A DNA stretch of 64,000 nucleotides from Neobacillus sp. WH10. Lineage in GTDB: Bacteria; Bacillota; Bacilli; Bacillales; Cytobacillaceae. Position numbers and translations under genes: made by a program. Within the stretch, counting starts at the first letter, position 1. The number at the start of each line of letters is the position of its first letter. The stretch lies in the NCBI RefSeq assembly GCF_030123405.1, contig NZ_CP126110.1, positions 3,410,001-3,474,000 on the forward strand. Direction: 5' to 3'. The notes below the pieces were generated by a model. The model saw only the letters and a program-made list of their open reading frames with translations, was not told where the DNA came from and did no database searches. Positions 50,921 through 59,108 of this stretch are shown one piece after another.

Positions 50921-51205
50921 AATGGTTACTAAAGGGTTATCGGCGAATCTTCTAGGTAACCCACTACAAATCCAGTAATACCAATGGTTTAACTCTCTTT
51001 TTATCCTCGCGGGTTACTGAGTGTTACCTATTTCCGTATTAAAGCCTATATAATATATTTATATATTTTTTTATTTATTTATTTTCATAAGGGGTGAATA
51101 TAGAAATACAGTAACCCTCGATAACCCATTATCTACAAACGTTGGTATATCAATATTTAGATTGGTTATCAAAAATTTCAATAAGTAACACATTAGTAAC
51201 CCCAA
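50921..51205. other. Candidate replication origin with iterons
   Basis: A 285-bp gap downstream of the primase gene contains about ten GGGTTAY/RTAACCC half sites: 50924, 50934, 50956 (inverted), 51011, 51022, 51111, 51121 (inverted), 51163, 51184 and 51196 (inverted). Between them lies an AT-only stretch near 51048-51088 suitable for unwinding. Iterons plus AT-rich DNA next to a primase-helicase are what phage origins look like. Function is inferred. Confidence 0.55.
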
Positions 51206-51206
51206 A

Positions 51207-53597
51207 TCATAATTTCTTCCTATTTATAGGAGTTACCTTATCTTTTTCCACATTCTCGGTAGAAAACAAATTAGCTCCTGCGAATTGATTTAAAGTAATT
51301 CCGTGAAAAAAAGTTTTATTTTTTGCTCCTTTTTCTTTCTTAAATCCTCTTACTTCCAGTTGACGATAAAAAATACGATTCTTTAATTCCAATTCTCCGT
51401 TTTGGTTACACCATTTTGTATAATTTTCATACAGGCTTTTTGCTTCAATTTTGGTATTCAGATGAATAGTACAGTTCTCATCAAGGAAAGGACCTAATAT
51501 ATCCATGTCCTGCCGGTAATCTTCTGTCGCATTAATCACGGCTTTAGCTTCGCCTAGCCCATCAGCCTGCCACTTCAAGCAACCTTCCACAGCCCAACTG
51601 AGAATGCCAGGCATTTCGGCTTTTAGTTTTTCAGGTAGATCAGGATCAACTTTTTCGTCCGGGATTGTAACTGTAAATGGCACTAATTTAATCCGGCGCC
51701 AGATCCCTTTGTCTCCACCCTTTACGATGGGCTTATGGTTTGTTGTGAAGAACACTTTAAACTCAGGCGTAAACTCAAAGTATTCTTGTCGAAGAAAACG
51801 CGCTGACATCTTCTCTCCACCGGTTATTTGCTTAACTAATGCTTCGGACAGCTGCTGTCCTTCTTCACTCTCTACTGCGGAAACAAATCGGGCACCGTCT
51901 AGCCGGGCAACATCATTATTGATTCCACTGTCGTTTTTTTTCTTTAAAAAAGTGTCACTATTGGTTTGCTTAGCATAATCACCCATCAGGTCCTGAATGA
52001 CATTAATGAATGTTGATTTACCATTTCGGCCATTTCCAAACAGGAAAAACATGATCTGCTCTTTGGTGATACCCGTCAGCGAATAGCCTATAGCTTTCTG
52101 CAGATATTCTATTAATTCAGTGTCCGGATTTCCGGCAGGCGTTAAAAAAATACTCCGCAGAAATGATTTCCAGTTAGGACAGTCCACAGTCGAATCGTAT
52201 TTAATGGGCGACATCTTAGTTAGCAATAAATCACGCTCATGCTGCAGCAGCTCTCCAGTTTTCAAATCAATTACTCCGTTATTGCAATTAAAAAGAAACT
52301 TATGGGAATCAAAGTCTTTTTTCCTTACAGATACCATTGGTTTAACATCCATAATGCTATTTATTCGAATGGATCTTCTCTCGCATTTTTTAGCCCAATC
52401 ATTTAATAATTTGGCTCTGTATTTATCCTCTTCAGCTTTTGCTTCAGCATACAGGCCCCGAAGTGTTTTTGCTGTTAATGCTTCAATCATGCGCTTGCAA
52501 TCTTCCTCCCAGCGTTTACCGTTCCAAATCAACCATTCGAGTTCGTTACAATACTTGATATCCTCGCCGTGGTAGTAAACTATTCTCTCGGCGTTTCCCA
52601 ACTCGGTTAAATGGAAAGCCGGCGGCTTATCAATAATCTCCTCAGTGTCCTCGATGCCCTGGTCATCGGAAATATAAATCTCATATGGCTTTTCTTGTTC
52701 TGGTGGCTCATAGTCAGCAATTGTGGAAGGAGTTGATAAGATAGCCATATCGATTGTCATTTGGCCGTATGTCCTTCCGTCGGACGAATGCGGCTTATCC
52801 CATTTGTCTCGTAGTAAGGATGATTCCCGAAACATTGAATCCATTTTGGCTGGATCCTTACATGTCCAAAAGGCTAAATGATTACAAAGTGCCATATCTG
52901 TGGAAGAGTGATCACCGTTAATCAGCATTCCTTGGAAAAGGTCCTTGATGGATCCACCACTCTTGCTGCTGAACATTCTCTCCCACAACTCGGAGTTTGG
53001 TAGGCTGCTAATATCTTCGTGGGCAGAAATGGTTGCCTTGGTTTTAGGTGCCGGCATTTCCTTTTCCTTAAGGTATTTATCAAATAAATCCCGTAAGGAT
53101 TCCGTTCTTTCTTCCACAGGGACATTTCCTAAGCTATCACCAGTGAAGGTGAAGTACCTGCCATGCCTATATACCTCTAACCCAATACTAGGGTTTTTAC
53201 GTCCTGTTCCCGGACCCTTTAATGGCAGTTTACCCTTAGCAATGATATGGATGCCCTCACAACTGGGGCTGTACTCCGTGTAACTTTGTACGATTTCAAT
53301 CACATCTTCAGCTAATTGTGTAAGTGCACCTTCTTCCACACAGTGATCGATGTCGATGCCTACGAACGGGTCATCTTTGGAAAACATAAAACCTATACCG
53401 TCATATCCACCTTGTTCGAAGAACTTTATTATTGTAGGGAAAGTGGACCATGTACGCTTATTATTCGATTGGGCCATTTCCCCGGTTATTTGATAAGGCA
53501 CCTTAGTTGGCTTACCATCCCTTGTTTCTTTCCGCCATAAGATCCAATGAGGAGTGTTTTTTAATTCAATTGGTATGTTTTGAAATTGATGTGTCAT
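51207..53597 (-). CDS. Phage primase-helicase (PrimPol + D5/SF3)
   Basis: A 796-residue replication protein. The N-terminal bifunctional primase/polymerase domain (about 10-165) has WILWRKETRDGKPTKVPYQ, GFMFSKDDPFVGIDIDHC and IHIIAKG. The helicase has a D5-N region, Walker A FGNGRNGKSTFIN (about 503-515), SF3 motif RLDGARFVSAVE and sensor FTTNHKP. It should open and prime DNA at the adjacent iteron region. Confidence 0.9.
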   Translation of the reverse strand: MTHQFQNIPIELKNTPHWILWRKETRDGKPTKVPYQITGEMAQSNNKRTWSTFPTIIKFFEQGGYDGIGFMFSKDDPFVGIDIDHCVEEGALTQLAEDVIEIVQSYTEYSPSCEGIHIIAKGKLPLKGPGTGRKNPSIGLEVYRHGRYFTFTGDSLGNVPVEERTESLRDLFDKYLKEKEMPAPKTKATISAHEDISSLPNSELWERMFSSKSGGSIKDLFQGMLINGDHSSTDMALCNHLAFWTCKDPAKMDSMFRESSLLRDKWDKPHSSDGRTYGQMTIDMAILSTPSTIADYEPPEQEKPYEIYISDDQGIEDTEEIIDKPPAFHLTELGNAERIVYYHGEDIKYCNELEWLIWNGKRWEEDCKRMIEALTAKTLRGLYAEAKAEEDKYRAKLLNDWAKKCERRSIRINSIMDVKPMVSVRKKDFDSHKFLFNCNNGVIDLKTGELLQHERDLLLTKMSPIKYDSTVDCPNWKSFLRSIFLTPAGNPDTELIEYLQKAIGYSLTGITKEQIMFFLFGNGRNGKSTFINVIQDLMGDYAKQTNSDTFLKKKNDSGINNDVARLDGARFVSAVESEEGQQLSEALVKQITGGEKMSARFLRQEYFEFTPEFKVFFTTNHKPIVKGGDKGIWRRIKLVPFTVTIPDEKVDPDLPEKLKAEMPGILSWAVEGCLKWQADGLGEAKAVINATEDYRQDMDILGPFLDENCTIHLNTKIEAKSLYENYTKWCNQNGELELKNRIFYRQLEVRGFKKEKGAKNKTFFHGITLNQFAGANLFSTENVEKDKVTPINRKKL

Positions 53598-53665
53598 TCG
53601 ATTACTCCCTCTGGAAAATGGAGCTTATCGCCCCCTCCTATTCAACGAACTTATTTAATTTAAAA

Positions 53666-54097
53666 TCAGAACGGAACATCATCATCACTAATTGTGATAC
53701 CTGATGGCGCGCTAGCTTCAGACACTTTAAAACCATTTACTTGAGGATTTTTCTTACCGTTATACTCACGTTCACCGACTACTAATCGAAGAGGCTTATT
53801 TAAGAAAGCATCAGCCCATTCTTTGTAGCTGTTGAATGACATGCCATCTGGAAATTGCGCTGCTTTGGAAGCTTGCTGAAATCTCCATTCTGTATTATCC
53901 GAAACTACAAAGTTATCAAAAAGAATCTTTTGACCTTGGCAAGGTTGATCCACATCGGAACGGATTTCATAATCTACTACAACCATGTTCTTTCCCGTAC
54001 TAGATTTCTTCAATTCATAATTAATAACTGTTACTTCATATTCACCCGGCTTAATTGGTTCGAACCCGTCACCTTTTGAATGATCTACTTTAAACAT
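53666..54097 (-). CDS. DUF669 protein, probable ssDNA-binding role
   Basis: A 143-residue DUF669 protein: FEPIKPGEYEVTVINYELK, VVDYEIRSDVDQPCQG, and C-terminal acidic SDDDVPF like SSB tips. In phages the family follows a RecA/Sak4-like ATPase and is thought to bind single strands. Start is 1 bp after the ATPase stop region. Confidence 0.75.
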   Translation of the reverse strand: MFKVDHSKGDGFEPIKPGEYEVTVINYELKKSSTGKNMVVVDYEIRSDVDQPCQGQKILFDNFVVSDNTEWRFQQASKAAQFPDGMSFNSYKEWADAFLNKPLRLVVGEREYNGKKNPQVNGFKVSEASAPSGITISDDDVPF

Positions 54098-55030
54098 TTA
54101 TTTTTCCTCCTTAGTTTTGAAAACTTGTAATCTATCTAATGCGGCATTTAAATATTTCAAATTGAATTCTTCCAACCTTTGATTTGATTTGAATTCAATT
54201 TCACCTAGCATTTTTGCAGCATCATCACTGGAATTAACAATATTTTTAATCTGATTAATTAAGTTATCTTTTTCTTTGGCCTGTTCAGCTTTAACATCAA
54301 TACCAAGCTCCAGCCATTTATAAATTGCTGCACCATGCTCAGACTTGATTAGTTCACCATTTTCATTTAGTAAGTTTGAATTATCCTTTGTTGGGATAGC
54401 ATTATGACTTTGCTCCATTCGAAGCACAATCATAAATTCATATTCCAGGTCATCCTTTTGAATTGGCTTAAGTCCCAGCTTGCGAATCTGCAGCTTATCA
54501 TTATCATCACGTTCTGCCTGATATTCTTGTTTGGCTCTTAGTGTCGCGATAATATGAACATCATTTTCTGTAAGAGATTTTATGAAGTCTTTAATGATCG
54601 GCTTCATTGTTTTCCAATCTTGAAAACGGCCACCTAAATCCTGCTGCTGATCAAGTATTCCCCCAATACCTTCCCAAGCATGTGAAAGGCTATCGGCAAT
54701 AATGACCTCACAACCATCTTTTTTTAAGAGCTCAATCGCTTCGTGATATCTCACTGTGGAATAAGGAGCATCAAATTCTATGTGCTTAAAACGGCCAATC
54801 TTGTAACCTTTAACAGTATTGTCAGCGTAAAGAAGTGCCCTCTTATGCTCGGTATCAATAACACCGATTTTCTTCCACAAATCTTCATCTGACATATCCG
54901 GATAAGCTTCCTTCATCATTCCATAAGCTAGGAGGAGAGAAGTAAATGTTTTCCCTCCGCCACTTGCTCCGAATAATGCTATGCAGGCTTTTAATTTTTC
55001 ACGTTGCGCTAACGTGATTTGAAAACTCAT
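54098..55030 (-). CDS. RecA-like ATP-binding protein (AAA_24, Sak4-type)
   Basis: A 310-residue ATPase: Walker A ALFGASGGGKTFTSLL (about 18-33), Walker B CEVIIADSLSHAWEG (about 105-119), and an ALRAK-type sensor. It matches phage nucleotide-binding recombination/annealing proteins. Next to Gp157 and DUF669, which form the usual recombination cassette. Confidence 0.82.
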   Translation of the reverse strand: MSFQITLAQREKLKACIALFGASGGGKTFTSLLLAYGMMKEAYPDMSDEDLWKKIGVIDTEHKRALLYADNTVKGYKIGRFKHIEFDAPYSTVRYHEAIELLKKDGCEVIIADSLSHAWEGIGGILDQQQDLGGRFQDWKTMKPIIKDFIKSLTENDVHIIATLRAKQEYQAERDDNDKLQIRKLGLKPIQKDDLEYEFMIVLRMEQSHNAIPTKDNSNLLNENGELIKSEHGAAIYKWLELGIDVKAEQAKEKDNLINQIKNIVNSSDDAAKMLGEIEFKSNQRLEEFNLKYLNAALDRLQVFKTKEEK

Positions 55031-55032
55031 TT

Positions 55033-55581
55033 TTAAACCTCCACACTATAAGAAATTGATTCAGGCTTAACAGTCATACCAGGAACAAGTTGTCCATTTT
55101 CATCAACTACTACCTTGTGGCCTGCTACTTCCACAATTTTGACTGCCTTTTTGAAATCAGCCCATTTAAGACTGTTCTTGATGTAATCATCCATGCCATT
55201 TTCAATGACGTGCTGTAGGATTGCTGCTTCATCTGCTTTATCTGGAGCTTCCTTAGTTTTACGAGATTTAGATTTACCATAAGGAGTACTGATAGTTTTT
55301 GCCTTTGGATCTGCTACAAGCTGCTTTGCATGGTAAATAGAAATCATATTCTCGAAGAATTCAAGACTACTAGAGATTGTGGACAGTTCTCCACGCTCCC
55401 ATTCAGCAATGCGATCACGTTCAACCTCTGCCAGCTGTTTGATTTCCTTTTCTTTTGACTTAAGAGCAGACATTTTACGGAATGCCCAATTTAGGCTGTT
55501 AATGTCTGTGATTTCAAATTTGATATCCTGGGACTGGATTTCTTCAACTTCCATTAGTTCAATCTGTTGTAACGAGTTCAT
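55033..55581 (-). CDS. Siphovirus Gp157 family protein
   Basis: A 182-residue protein with the Gp157 pattern: a central helical region with KEKEIKQLAEVERDRIAEWE, TPYGKSKSRKTKEAPDK, then KKAVKIVEVAGHKVVVDENG. Homologues are linked to phage resistance in streptococci, but the family's mechanism is unclear. Immediately upstream of the RecA-like ATPase. Confidence 0.8.
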   Translation of the reverse strand: MNSLQQIELMEVEEIQSQDIKFEITDINSLNWAFRKMSALKSKEKEIKQLAEVERDRIAEWERGELSTISSSLEFFENMISIYHAKQLVADPKAKTISTPYGKSKSRKTKEAPDKADEAAILQHVIENGMDDYIKNSLKWADFKKAVKIVEVAGHKVVVDENGQLVPGMTVKPESISYSVEV

Positions 55582-55756
55582 TATTTTTTTCCTCCCTTAG
55601 TACAAAATCAAGATATTCATATGTCTCCACTAGATCATCGAATAAATTGCTGCCACCAATTACTTTATGATATTGCTCAAGCATTTTATAAAACGGATCC
55701 AACTTATCGCACTGTGGACTGAAAACAGTACGGCTTTTCGAATCAAAATATGGCAT
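55559..55756 (-). CDS. Small hypothetical early phage protein
   Basis: A 65-residue acidic protein, MPYFDSKSRTVFSPQCDKLD..., ending REEKNNELVTTD. GGAGG lies 8 bases before the ATG and its end overlaps the Gp157 gene by 23 bp. No family recognised. Confidence 0.55.
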   Translation of the reverse strand: MPYFDSKSRTVFSPQCDKLDPFYKMLEQYHKVIGGSNLFDDLVETYEYLDFVLREEKNNELVTTD

Positions 55757-55834
55757 TATTTATACCTCCATTTGATTTTTACGAGGCGATTCATATAAAA
55801 TAAAATTAGGTTTATGTATGAATCACCTTTACAC

Positions 55835-55860
55835 AAGACTCGTGTTGCAGCACGGGTCTT
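55835..55860. repeat. Hairpin after a 16-codon ORF
   Basis: AAGACTCGTG-TTGCAG-CACGGGTCTT pairs nearly perfectly. On the minus strand it directly overlaps the stop codon of the short ORF at 55859-55909. On the plus strand it is followed by ATTTTT. Confidence 0.5.
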
Positions 55861-55909
55861 ATTTTTCTTGGACTGTCATTGTTAACCATTGCTTTGGTTT
55901 TATCCGCAT
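55859..55909 (-). CDS. Possible 16-residue leader peptide
   Basis: MRIKPKQWLTMTVQEK with a near-consensus ribosome site AAAGGAGGTGAAGC right before its ATG. It is followed at once by the hairpin at 55835-55860 and then the 65-residue ORF. Strong initiation signal for a very short peptide suggests a leader or a remnant. Confidence 0.35.
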   Translation of the reverse strand: MRIKPKQWLTMTVQEK

Positions 55910-55944
55910 ATGCTTCACCTCCTTTAAAATGGATCTAAAACATA

Positions 55945-56256
55945 TCAGCAATTGATTCCTTTGATTTGGACATTAAAAGATTCAAGCACTTCTTCAATTA
56001 CTTCCCTTGCAAGTCCATTATCACTATAAAATTTATATAGATTTAACACCTTATCCTCTGGACTTGGTTCTAACTCATACCCGACGTACAATGATGTGCA
56101 GACAGTATCCAAATCTAAATCATTTAATGGTGCTCTTTTACCCTCCCACAAGTTTTGAGCGTGCCATTGAACTACATTAGCTTTATCCCTACCGTTAACT
56201 TCAAGTGCACTTTCCAAAGCTTCAATTTCTTCTTTTGATAACAAAACTTTTGTCAT
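55945..56256 (-). CDS. Hypothetical early phage protein
   Basis: A 103-residue acidic protein starting MTKVLLSKEEIEALESALE, with NLWEGKRAPLNDLDLDTVCTSLYVGYELE split in the middle. AAAAGGAG precedes the start. The general form resembles small Bacillus phage early proteins; no specific family. Confidence 0.5.
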   Translation of the reverse strand: MTKVLLSKEEIEALESALEVNGRDKANVVQWHAQNLWEGKRAPLNDLDLDTVCTSLYVGYELEPSPEDKVLNLYKFYSDNGLAREVIEEVLESFNVQIKGINC

Positions 56257-56385
56257 TGTTTTTTCCTCCTTTTTTACAAATAAATCTATTATTCTATCTG
56301 TTCTTTTAAAAAAACTAATATTTCAACACAATATTTCGACATTTTTTGAACAAAAAAATAAGGGTGTTTTTCTTCAATTTTTTGA

Positions 56386-56577
56386 TTATTCACTTGTTCC
56401 TTTACCAATCCAGGCATCAATTTCATCTAAATCAAAAATTACAACTCTTGGTGCAGGTCTAGAAAAAGGAATATTATTTGTTTTCATTAGACGGAATACA
56501 GTTGATTCACTTATAGGGCAATCTATTGAGTTGAGATAATCACAAACTCTCTTAACCCCTCTAACTTTCCTCATCAA
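56386..56577 (-). CDS. HTH/excisionase-like protein
   Basis: A 63-residue winged-helix/MerR-type domain: GVKRVCDYLNSIDCPISEST, VFRLMKTNNIPFSRPAPRVV and FDLDEIDAWIG, the classic excisionase/DNA-binding-domain ending. It could be the excisionase or an early activator. Third gene from the operator region. Confidence 0.65.
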   Translation of the reverse strand: MMRKVRGVKRVCDYLNSIDCPISESTVFRLMKTNNIPFSRPAPRVVIFDLDEIDAWIGKGTSE

Positions 56578-56689
56578 AAGCTCTCATCTTCTTTCTCAAA
56601 CTTCGACATATTTGTGACAAAAAAGTTGAGGCTTACACCTCAGATTTCATCAAATTTTCTTTTTTCATATTCATTTAATTAAACCCACT

Positions 56690-56905
56690 TTAAGTTTCTA
56701 AAATATATCCATCTGGTTCGAAGAGATATTCAAGTGGAAGATCAGGAAAGAAAGTTTCTTTAATCTTTAAAGCTTCATCTAGATAAAATCTATACTTACC
56801 ATTTGTTTTATCAACTAGTGTTGAATAACGCATTTTTAATAAATCAGCCATTTCCTTTTTACTGATATCTTTTCTAGCCATTTCAGCTAACAGATTTCTA
56901 TACAT
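56690..56905 (-). CDS. Cro-like XRE-type DNA-binding protein
   Basis: A 71-residue helix-turn-helix: LAEMARKDISKKEMADLLKM, then RYSTLVDKTNGK and DEALKIKETFFPDLPLEYLF. Divergent from the CI-like repressor across the operators, the position of Cro. GGAGGTGA precedes the start. Confidence 0.75.
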   Translation of the reverse strand: MYRNLLAEMARKDISKKEMADLLKMRYSTLVDKTNGKYRFYLDEALKIKETFFPDLPLEYLFEPDGYILET

Positions 56906-56925
56906 GAGATCACCTCCTTCACTAG

Positions 56926-57078
56926 TTACGATTCATCGTAAGTTACAAGTTCATATTATACTACAGTTCGTAAGTCGTCAACTACTTTTTGGAAATAAAT
57001 TACGACAAATAGTAAATAATATATTTACAGTCGTAATTACGAATGTTATATTATATTCATAGTTACGATTTTTCGTAA
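56926..57078. promoter_or_regulatory. Lysogeny-control operator cluster
   Basis: Perfect or near-perfect TTACGA-N4-TCGTAA sites occur at 56926-56941 (TTACGATTCATCGTAA) and 57063-57078 (TTACGATTTTTCGTAA). TCGTAATTACGA lies at 57031-57042, and degenerate half sites (GTAAGTCGTC, TTACGACAAATAGTAA) lie between. They cover the divergent Cro/CI promoters; CI and Cro should compete here. Confidence 0.75.
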
Positions 57079-57110
57079 TTGGAACGCTATTTAAGGAGGT
57101 GAAGTTAATA

Positions 57111-57785
57111 ATGAATAGAGGAGAATACCTGTCAAAGTTAATTGAAGAGAAGAATTATACTGTAATGAGCTTATCAAAGGAATCTGGGGTACCTTATACA
57201 ACTATTAGATCTATGATTGAACGTAATTTAAATAACGCTTCAATTGATAACGTAATTAAAATTTGTAGAGTATTGGGAGTTAGTGTGGAGTCTTTAAATA
57301 AACCTGAAGACTTTCCTGACATAGTGAAAGAAAACCCGGCCAAATACAATGATTCTCCAAAATTGGACTTACCCATATTTGGCAATATCGCAGCAGGTGC
57401 TCTGTCGACCGTAGAAGGTGTTACAAAAAGCACTGTTGAGTACATGAGCATACCCAGGAAAATTTTAGGAAAGCACTCGTATTGCAAAGATCTTTTTGTG
57501 ATGAGAGTTAACGGAGATAGTATGAATAAAATTATACCTGACGGTTCATTTGTTATTGCTAAACAGATTGACTGTGATGAAGTGAAGGATGATGATATCG
57601 TCATTTTTAGCCATGACGGTGATTTTAGTATGAAACGTGTTAGGATAATTGAAGAAGATCAGGTATTGATTTTCAGCCCTGATTCTACAAATAGAAAGTT
57701 TCGGGATATTGAAATTCCATATGATACACAAAATGACCTTAAAATTTATGCTAAAGTCATTTGGTATTCAGTCATCTTAGATTAA
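57111..57785 (+). CDS. CI-like repressor with S24 peptidase domain
   Basis: A 224-residue LexA/CI-type repressor. The XRE helix-turn-helix is N-terminal (about 8-62; YLSKLIEEKNYTVMSLSKE). The Ala-Gly autocleavage site is in GNIAAGALSTVEG (about 91-103). The S24 core has NGDSMNKIIPDG (catalytic Ser about 137) and DFSMKRVRI (Lys about 174). ATG 57111 follows AAGGAGGTGA by 8 bases. RecA-stimulated self-cleavage and SOS induction are expected. Confidence 0.88.
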   Translation: MNRGEYLSKLIEEKNYTVMSLSKESGVPYTTIRSMIERNLNNASIDNVIKICRVLGVSVESLNKPEDFPDIVKENPAKYNDSPKLDLPIFGNIAAGALSTVEGVTKSTVEYMSIPRKILGKHSYCKDLFVMRVNGDSMNKIIPDGSFVIAKQIDCDEVKDDDIVIFSHDGDFSMKRVRIIEEDQVLIFSPDSTNRKFRDIEIPYDTQNDLKIYAKVIWYSVILD

Positions 57786-57807
57786 TATTCTGGCCAGGAT
57801 ATTAAAT

Positions 57808-57842
57808 AGAGCAGCTTTTCTTCACGAGAATATGCTGCTCTT
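57808..57842 (+). terminator. Terminator-like hairpin after the repressor gene
   Basis: AGAGCAGC and GCTGCTCT pair around an 18-nt loop, followed by TACTATA rather than a long T tract. It separates repressor and integrase genes. Confidence 0.5.
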
Positions 57843-57886
57843 ACTATATAGAAGTTATTGAGGATGAATTAAAGGGGTGATTTAAT

Positions 57887-59035
57887 ATGGCTTCTTTTAC
57901 AGAATTGGGGAACGACAAATATAAAATTTTTGTTGAACTTGGTTATGACGAGAAGGGGAAGCGAAATAGGAGAACAAAAACTGTAACAGCTAAAAGTGAA
58001 AGGGCACTAAAAAAAGCCATTACTGAATTTGAAATTGAAGTACGCAAAGAACAGAATCCATCAAAAGATGGTAATGTTACATTTGAAAACTTTGTGAAAC
58101 AATGGATGGATGTATACGTCAAAGTTAAATTATCCGTTAAAAGCAAAAGTACTTATGAAAGCTATTTAAACAATGGGGTTCTCGAATCATTAGGTAAATT
58201 AAAAATGACAAAGATTAAAGCTTTCCATATAGATGTATTTTTTAAAGAACAAATGGAACTAAATCAAAAAAGTCTAAAAGGAAAATATGTTATGTTAAAA
58301 AGCATATTTTCTAAGGCTGTAAAATGGGAAGTAATTAAAGAAAATCCAATGAGAAATGTAGATCGCCCGGAGGTTCCAAAAAAGAATAGAGAAATACAAT
58401 TTTATGATGAAGAACAATTGAAACTCTTGTTAACCGTGTTAGATAAAGTTAGGCCAAAACCTCGTATTGAATTGAAGCTAGCTGTGCTTGTCGGATTACG
58501 AATGACAGAAATTGCAGGTATTCGATTGGAGAATATTAATTATAACGATAATACAATCTTAATCGATAAAACATTGCAATATGATAAAGATACAAAAAGA
58601 TTCTTTCTTGGTCCTACCAAAACAAAACGTTCAAGAATAGTGAATGTTCCAAATAAGTTTATGAAGGAAATAAAAGAATACGCCAATAAGCAAAAAAAAT
58701 TAAAATTAGCATCTGGATCTGCGTGGACTCCTATGTTAGATGATGATAAAGAACCTGTAAATTTACTATTTACCAAAGACAATGGTTTTCCAACTCATCC
58801 TGACGGTTTGACTAGAAGATGGAGAGACATCGTATCCAGATTTAACTTACCACCATTAAACCTTCATGGTTTACGTCATACTTATGCTTCGTATGCACTC
58901 AGTAAAGGGGTAAATTTTAAAATAATCCAAGAACAACTAGGCCATTCGGATATTAAGCAAACGTTAAACACGTATAGTCACTTAACTAAAAACGATAAAG
59001 AAAAAGCAAGTGACGCATTCAATGCAATTTTATAA
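57887..59035 (+). CDS. int: Tyrosine recombinase (phage integrase)
   Basis: A 382-residue integrase. The N-terminal AP2-like arm-binding domain (about 1-55), a SAM-like core-binding domain (about 65-165), and a catalytic domain with Arg in VGLRMTEIAG (about 207), the HGLRH box (LHGLRHTYAS, about 325) and LGHSDIKQTLNTYSHL (His about 348, Tyr about 358). GGGGTGA precedes the ATG. It lies 77 bp from attR, as expected, and presumably recognises the deoD site. Confidence 0.93.
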   Translation: MASFTELGNDKYKIFVELGYDEKGKRNRRTKTVTAKSERALKKAITEFEIEVRKEQNPSKDGNVTFENFVKQWMDVYVKVKLSVKSKSTYESYLNNGVLESLGKLKMTKIKAFHIDVFFKEQMELNQKSLKGKYVMLKSIFSKAVKWEVIKENPMRNVDRPEVPKKNREIQFYDEEQLKLLLTVLDKVRPKPRIELKLAVLVGLRMTEIAGIRLENINYNDNTILIDKTLQYDKDTKRFFLGPTKTKRSRIVNVPNKFMKEIKEYANKQKKLKLASGSAWTPMLDDDKEPVNLLFTKDNGFPTHPDGLTRRWRDIVSRFNLPPLNLHGLRHTYASYALSKGVNFKIIQEQLGHSDIKQTLNTYSHLTKNDKEKASDAFNAIL

Positions 59036-59038
59036 ATA

Positions 59039-59055
59039 GTCACTTTTTGGTCACT
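59039..59055. promoter_or_regulatory. Integrase arm-type site, right
   Basis: GTCACTTTTTGGTCACT, identical to 23376-23392 beside attL and in the same orientation. It lies 4 bp after the integrase stop codon. Confidence 0.65.
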
Positions 59056-59108
59056 TGCTTATTTTTCTATAAATCAGTGAAGACTAAAAAACCTTTATAA
59101 ATAAAGAT

